A stretch of 51,897 nt of DNA from Pimelobacter simplex (lineage in GTDB: Bacteria > Actinomycetota > Actinomycetes > Propionibacteriales > Nocardioidaceae). The position numbers and the translations under genes are program-made. The stretch spans positions 1 to 51,897 of the forward strand of contig JADCLI010000042.1 in the NCBI GenBank assembly GCA_016803235.1, given 5' to 3'. Below are positions 47,739-51,897 of this stretch, in pieces; positions within the stretch are counted from its first letter, which is position 1, and the number at the start of each line of letters is the position of its first letter. Under the pieces are notes generated by a model. The model did no database searches. It was not told where the DNA came from and worked only from the letters and a program-made list of their open reading frames with translations.

Positions 47739-48867
47739 GCCCCGCCCCCGCGCCCGCGACCTGCTCGCCCTCCCCGGCCGGCCGGGCCCGCACAACGCGA
47801 TCACCGACGTACCCGGGGTCACCGTCGGTCTCGAGACGCTGGTCAGCGGCAGCTCGGTCCGCACCGGGGTCACGGCCATCCTGCCGCGCGGGCGGGACGG
47901 CGTCGGCGAGCCGTGCGCCGCGGCGTCGTACTCCCTCAACGGCAACGGCGAGCTGACCGGCACCACCTGGATCGAGGAGTCCGGGGCGCTGACGATGCCG
48001 GTCGTGCTCTCCAACACGCACGCCGTCGGCGCCTGCCACACGGGCGTCGTCGAGTGGGTCAACCAGGTGCACCCGCACCTGGCCGCGCAGTGGCTGCTGC
48101 CCGTGTGCGGAGAGACCTGGGACGGCTACCTCAACGACATCAACGGCGGGCACGTCCGGCCCGAGCACGCCCGCGCCGCGCTCGACGCAGCAACCGGCGG
48201 GCCGGTGCCCGAGGGCTCGGTCGGCGGCGGCACCGGCATGAACTGCTACGCGTTCAAGGGCGGCACCGGCACGGCGTCGCGCGAGGTCGAGTTCGCCGGG
48301 ACGACCTACACGGTGGGCGTCCTGGTGCAGGCCAACTTCGGCGACCGGCGCGAGCTGGTCGTGGCCGGTACGCCGATCGGGCGAGACCTCGGCCACGACA
48401 ACCCGATGGAGGACCCGGCGTGGTTCGTGCGCGACCTCGGGGCGGCCGCGCCAGCCGTCGCCGGGAGCCTGCCGGGCGGTGCCGGCTCGGTGATCGTCGT
48501 GGTCGCCACCGACGCGCCGCTGCTCCCCCACCAGTGCAAGGCGCTGGCCCGGCGGGTGCCGCTCGGGCTGGGTCGCACGGGCACCGCCGGCGGGCACTTC
48601 TCCGGCGACATCTTCCTGGCCTTCTCGACCGCGGACGCCCCCGGCCTGCGCAGCCAGATGTACCCGCCGCCGAGCGGGCTGGCGGACCAGCAGGTGCTGC
48701 CCTGGGGTGCGATCGACCCGTTCTACACCGCGGTCGTCGAGGCGGTCGAGGAGTCGGTGCTCAACGCCCTCGTCGTCAACCAGGAGATGGTCGGGCGCGA
48801 CGGGCACCGCACGCCCGCGCTCCCCCACGCCGCACTCGCGGACCTGCCGGCCGCCGTCCGGCAGTAA
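47728..48867 (+). CDS. DmpA-type aminopeptidase (P1/S58 family)
   Basis: 379 residues from GTG 47728 (GAGAGG upstream). S58 self-processing fold: NAITDVPGVTVGLETL, NGNGELTGTTWIEESG, VGGGTGMNCYAFKGGTGTASR, and the nucleophile region AGSVIVVVATDAPLLPHQCKALARR, where the Gly-Ser bond is the cleavage site in DmpA. SGDIFLAFSTAD follows. DmpA-type enzymes are L-aminopeptidase/D-Ala-esterases or beta-peptidyl aminopeptidases. No signal peptide, so cytoplasmic. The partner permease next door could bring in the peptide or amide substrate. Confidence 0.9.
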   Translation: MPTEPRPRARDLLALPGRPGPHNAITDVPGVTVGLETLVSGSSVRTGVTAILPRGRDGVGEPCAAASYSLNGNGELTGTTWIEESGALTMPVVLSNTHAVGACHTGVVEWVNQVHPHLAAQWLLPVCGETWDGYLNDINGGHVRPEHARAALDAATGGPVPEGSVGGGTGMNCYAFKGGTGTASREVEFAGTTYTVGVLVQANFGDRRELVVAGTPIGRDLGHDNPMEDPAWFVRDLGAAAPAVAGSLPGGAGSVIVVVATDAPLLPHQCKALARRVPLGLGRTGTAGGHFSGDIFLAFSTADAPGLRSQMYPPPSGLADQQVLPWGAIDPFYTAVVEAVEESVLNALVVNQEMVGRDGHRTPALPHAALADLPAAVRQ

Positions 48868-48895
48868 ACCGACAGCGGCGCGCTCCGGCCCCCTC

Positions 48896-48910
48896 TACCC
48901 TTGGCGCGTG
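48896..48910 (+). promoter_or_regulatory. Likely leaderless promoter of the SARP gene
   Basis: TACCCT at 48896-48901 sits 6 bp before the GTG at 48908 with no ribosome site between, matching the -10/start spacing of leaderless actinobacterial genes and that seen at 43708-43720. Confidence 0.5.
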
Positions 48911-51757
48911 CCAGACCGTGGGGACGTCGTACCGCTGCGCCTGCTCGGCCCCCTCGAGGTGCTCGACGCAGCGGGCAGCAGTGTCGACATCGGCTCACCC
49001 CGGCACCGCGAGACGCTGGCCGCACTGGCCGTCGACGCAGGGCGCGTCGTCTCCACCGACACCCTGCTCGACCGGGTCTGGGGCGAGAGCGCCCGCGGCG
49101 GCACCCTCGCCAACCTGCAGGCCGTCATCTCCCGGCTGCGCTCCCGGCTGCGCGATGCCGGCGTGCCGGCCGAGATCGCCACGGCGCCGCCCGGCTACCG
49201 GCTCGACCTGCCGGCGGGCGCCCTCGACACCGACCGGCTCGCCGCCGGGATCGACGCGGCCCGGACGGCGCTCTCGGCCGCCGACCCGCGGGCCGCACAG
49301 GAGCACCTGAGCGAGGCGCTCGGGTGGTGGCGCGGGGAGCCGCTGGCCGACGTACCCCAGCCGTTCGCGCGCACCGAGGCGCTGCGCCTGGAGGGCCTCC
49401 GGCTGACCGGCGAGGAGCTGGCCGCCGAGCTCGACCTCACCCTCGGCCGGGCCGGGGCGGCGGTGACCCGGCTGACCGGGCTGGCCCGGCAGCACCCCCT
49501 GCGCGAGTCGGTGCGCGGGCAGCTGATGCGGGCGCTGTACCTCGCGGGCAGGCAGGCCGACGCCCTGGAGGAGTACGCCGACCTGCGCACCCAGCTCGTC
49601 GAGGAGCTCGGCGTCGACCCCGGCCCGGCGGTCCAGCGGCTGCACCAGCAGATCCTGGAGCAGGACCCCGCCCTGCGGCCCGGTCCCGCTCCCACCGCGG
49701 CACCGGCTCCGCGTCCGCACCGCCCGAGCAGCGTCCCGTCCACCGACCTGCTCGGCCCGCTCCTGGGCCGTGAGCGCGACGTGGCGCACCTCGTCGACGT
49801 ACTGCGCGCCCCGACGTCGCGGCTGGTGACCGTCACCGGCGTGGGCGGGTGCGGCAAGACCCGGCTCGCCCTCGCGGTGGCTGCGGCGGCCGAGTCCTCC
49901 TTCGCCGACGGGGTGAGCCTGGTCCCGCTCGCGCCGCTGCACGACCCGTCCGCGGTGATCCCGGCGATCGCCCGCGCGGTCGGCGTCGCCGAGGGCGGCG
50001 ACCCGTTCACCGCGCTGCTCGACCTGCTCCGCGACCAGGACCGGCTGCTGTTGCTCGACAACGCCGAGCACCTCCTCGACGCGTGGCCCGAGGTCGCGAC
50101 CCTCGCCGCGGCCTGCCCGGAGCTGCGGATCCTGGTCACCAGCCGGATCCCGCTGCGCGTGCGGGGCGAGGTGCTCTTCCCCCTGACTCCGCTCGACCTG
50201 CCGGCCGCCGCCGAGCTGTTCGTGACCCGGGCCGCTGCGGCCGGGGCGACGGACCTGCCGGCCGACGACGCGGTGGTCACCCAGCTGTGCCACCGACTCG
50301 CCGGCATCCCGCTCGCGATCGAGCTCGCCGCCGCGCGGGTCCGCCTGCTGTCCCCGGCCGAGATCCTCGCGCGGCTCGACGAGGTGATGGCCGCCGAGGG
50401 CGCGCGCGACCTGCCGCCGCGCCAGCGCACCATGCGTTCGGCGATCGACTGGAGCTTCGAGCTCCTCTCGCCGCTGGAGCAGTCCGCCTTCCCGCGCCTC
50501 GCTGTCTTCAGCGGCGGCTTCGGGATCGACGCGGCGGCCGCCGTGCTGGCGGACGTGGTGGGTCCCGGTGACGTCCTCGGCCTGCTCGAGTCGCTGGTCG
50601 ACCAGTCGCTCGTGGTGGTTGCCCCGGGGCCGCGGTTCCGGCTGCTGGAGCCCGTGGCCCAGTACGCCGCCACCCGACTCGCACCCGAGGCGGAGCGGTC
50701 CGCGCGGGATGCGCACCTGCGGTACTTCGGCGCCGTGGCCGCCCACTACGAGCCGTCGCTGCGCGGCGAGGGCACCGTCGAGACGCTCACGCAGATCGAG
50801 CTCGAGCACGCCAACCTGGTCGCGGCCGTCGAGTGGTCGCTCGCCTCCGGGCAGGCGGACCTCGGCGGCTGGCTGGGCTGGCACCTGTGGCTGTTCTGGT
50901 GGATCCGCGGTGCGCTGCGCGAGGGACGCCGGCTGATGCAGGCGGTGCTCGCCCACGACGTCACCGACCCGGTCCGGGTCCGCGCCGGCTCGGTGGTCGG
51001 TGCACTGGCCTTCGCGCAGGGCGACCTCGACGCCGCCGAGCCCGCCTGGGCGGACAGCACCGACCTCGCCCGGCGTACCGGCGACCTCGAGGGCCTCCCC
51101 TACGCCTACGGCGGGATCGGCCTGGTCGCGCTCGCCCGCGACGACCTCGACCTGGCGGCCACGGTGATCGAGGAGACCATCGGGCTGTGCGAGGACGCCG
51201 GCCTCGGCGGCCAGTGGCTCTGGACGCTCTCGCACGTGTGGCTCGGCACCGTCGAGCTGCTCCGCGGCAACGCCACCGGCGCCGGCGAGCTGGTCGACCA
51301 GGCCCTCGCCGCCGCCCGCCGCCGCCACGACCCGCTCGCCGTCTACATCGCCCTGTTCACCGCGATCCAGGTCTCGATGGCCGTCGGCGAGCCGGACCGG
51401 GCGCGCCGCCAGATCGCTGAAGGCGTGCTCCTCAGCCGCGACACCGGCGACCACGCCAATCTCGCCTACCTGCTCGACGCGCTCGCCGTCGTGGAGTCGC
51501 TGTCACCCGGACCCGACTCGGGCGGCCTGGCCCGCGTCGGCGTCCTCCGGGGCGCTGCGGCCCAGCTGCGCGCCGGCACCGGCGGCAACGTCTACGGCTA
51601 CTACCGCCCCGACGAGGCGCTCATCGAGCAGGCCGGCAAGGTCGCCCGCGCGGCCCGCGGCGCGGCGTACGACGACGACGTCGCGGCCGGTTGGGCGCTC
51701 GACGTCGACGCGATGGCGGCCTTGGCGACCGGCCAGTCCTCCTCGACCCTGCTGTAG
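48908..51757 (+). CDS. SARP/AfsR-like regulator with STAND ATPase and repeats
   Basis: 949 residues from GTG 48908. N-terminal OmpR-type DNA-binding domain (LRLLGPLEVLDAAG ... LDRVWGESARGGTLANLQ; ~1-95), then the BTAD domain (HPLRESVRGQLMRALYLAGRQADALEEY; ~100-255), a Pro-rich linker, a STAND ATPase with Walker A GVGGCGKTRLALAV and Walker B RLLLLDNAEHLL, winged-helix RTMRSAIDWSFELLSPLEQSAF, and C-terminal TPR-like helices. Full-length AfsR-like regulators act on metabolic gene clusters after ATP-dependent signalling. Target unknown. Monocistronic as far as visible. Confidence 0.9.
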   Translation: MPDRGDVVPLRLLGPLEVLDAAGSSVDIGSPRHRETLAALAVDAGRVVSTDTLLDRVWGESARGGTLANLQAVISRLRSRLRDAGVPAEIATAPPGYRLDLPAGALDTDRLAAGIDAARTALSAADPRAAQEHLSEALGWWRGEPLADVPQPFARTEALRLEGLRLTGEELAAELDLTLGRAGAAVTRLTGLARQHPLRESVRGQLMRALYLAGRQADALEEYADLRTQLVEELGVDPGPAVQRLHQQILEQDPALRPGPAPTAAPAPRPHRPSSVPSTDLLGPLLGRERDVAHLVDVLRAPTSRLVTVTGVGGCGKTRLALAVAAAAESSFADGVSLVPLAPLHDPSAVIPAIARAVGVAEGGDPFTALLDLLRDQDRLLLLDNAEHLLDAWPEVATLAAACPELRILVTSRIPLRVRGEVLFPLTPLDLPAAAELFVTRAAAAGATDLPADDAVVTQLCHRLAGIPLAIELAAARVRLLSPAEILARLDEVMAAEGARDLPPRQRTMRSAIDWSFELLSPLEQSAFPRLAVFSGGFGIDAAAAVLADVVGPGDVLGLLESLVDQSLVVVAPGPRFRLLEPVAQYAATRLAPEAERSARDAHLRYFGAVAAHYEPSLRGEGTVETLTQIELEHANLVAAVEWSLASGQADLGGWLGWHLWLFWWIRGALREGRRLMQAVLAHDVTDPVRVRAGSVVGALAFAQGDLDAAEPAWADSTDLARRTGDLEGLPYAYGGIGLVALARDDLDLAATVIEETIGLCEDAGLGGQWLWTLSHVWLGTVELLRGNATGAGELVDQALAAARRRHDPLAVYIALFTAIQVSMAVGEPDRARRQIAEGVLLSRDTGDHANLAYLLDALAVVESLSPGPDSGGLARVGVLRGAAAQLRAGTGGNVYGYYRPDEALIEQAGKVARAARGAAYDDDVAAGWALDVDAMAALATGQSSSTLL

Positions 51758-51814
51758 ACGTACCTGTCCCGCCGTTCGGTCGACTCCACCACGCGAGCCA
51801 GCCACGGCCAGCGA

Positions 51815-51877
51815 GTTCCTAGGGGAACGTCCCGTCGGGACAGTCCGATGCCCCCGCAGACGTGGGGTCCTGCGGGG
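51815..51877. terminator. Hairpins after the SARP gene
   Basis: Three small stems: GTTCC-TAGG-GGAAC (51815-51828), GTCCCG-T-CGGGAC (51829-51841) and CCCCGCAG/CTGCGGGG (51852-51859, 51870-51877). One or more may terminate the SARP transcript. Nothing else is recognised to the window end. Confidence 0.4.
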
Positions 51878-51897
51878 TGGGGGGCGCGGTCGCTACC

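Overview
The DNA is very GC-rich, with GTG starts, 1-4 bp start/stop overlaps and likely leaderless promoters. It also carries dispersed palindromes of a kind I associate with Nocardioidaceae. A high-GC actinobacterium, most likely Nocardioides or a close relative, fits best; that assignment is inference, because no rRNA or ribosomal marker lies in the window.

Left part (1-11545): the end of an integrated element. A minus-strand Tad/Flp pilus-type operon (SAF-domain protein, CpaE-like ATPase, CpaF ATPase, TadB, TadC, small pilin, two TadE-like proteins) is followed by a double-HTH regulator, an intact IS21-family insertion sequence with a 5-bp target duplication, a small ORF and a large serine recombinase. 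The recombinase lies against a second, chromosomal tadA/cpaF gene that is cut after about codon 172. The element therefore appears to have used tadA as its attachment site while carrying its own tad-like operon. Its other end lies beyond base 1.

Middle (12220-19717): a secreted protein with four lamin-tail domains, a TspO protein, and a three-gene operon (SDR, APH-like kinase, ACAD10/11-like acyl-CoA dehydrogenase) divergent from a TetR gene across a palindromic operator. The kinase/dehydrogenase pair resembles the 4-hydroxyacyl-CoA (levulinate-type) module.

Catabolic regulon (19789-37626): sixteen genes in five transcription units, linked by a palindrome with consensus near ATCGTTCGGATCCGTACGAT found at every unit's promoter and beside a MarR gene. 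The genes encode homoprotocatechuate-type ring cleavage (HpaD, HpaE, FAH/HpaG-like), an acetoacetate-decarboxylase-family enzyme, LLM oxidoreductase, SDR, two aldehyde dehydrogenases, a P450, a phthalate-dioxygenase-type reductase, and a Rieske-oxygenase homologue that has lost most of its metal ligands. They also encode a gamma-glutamyl-amine module: APC permease, glutamine-synthetase-like ligase, PuuD-like hydrolase, a second GATase-fold protein and a Tat-exported amidase. I infer uptake and gamma-glutamylation of an aromatic amine or amide, oxidation to a homoprotocatechuate-like catechol, and meta-cleavage.

Right part (37756-51897): a LuxR-type regulator, then an operon of HDAC-like deacetylase plus sugar-type ABC importer; a Cys-rich HTH regulator with a methyltransferase; a small-gene/APC transporter unit divergent from a TetR-DmpA peptidase operon with two matching operators; and a large SARP/STAND regulator. 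No rRNA, tRNA or CRISPR array was recognised.
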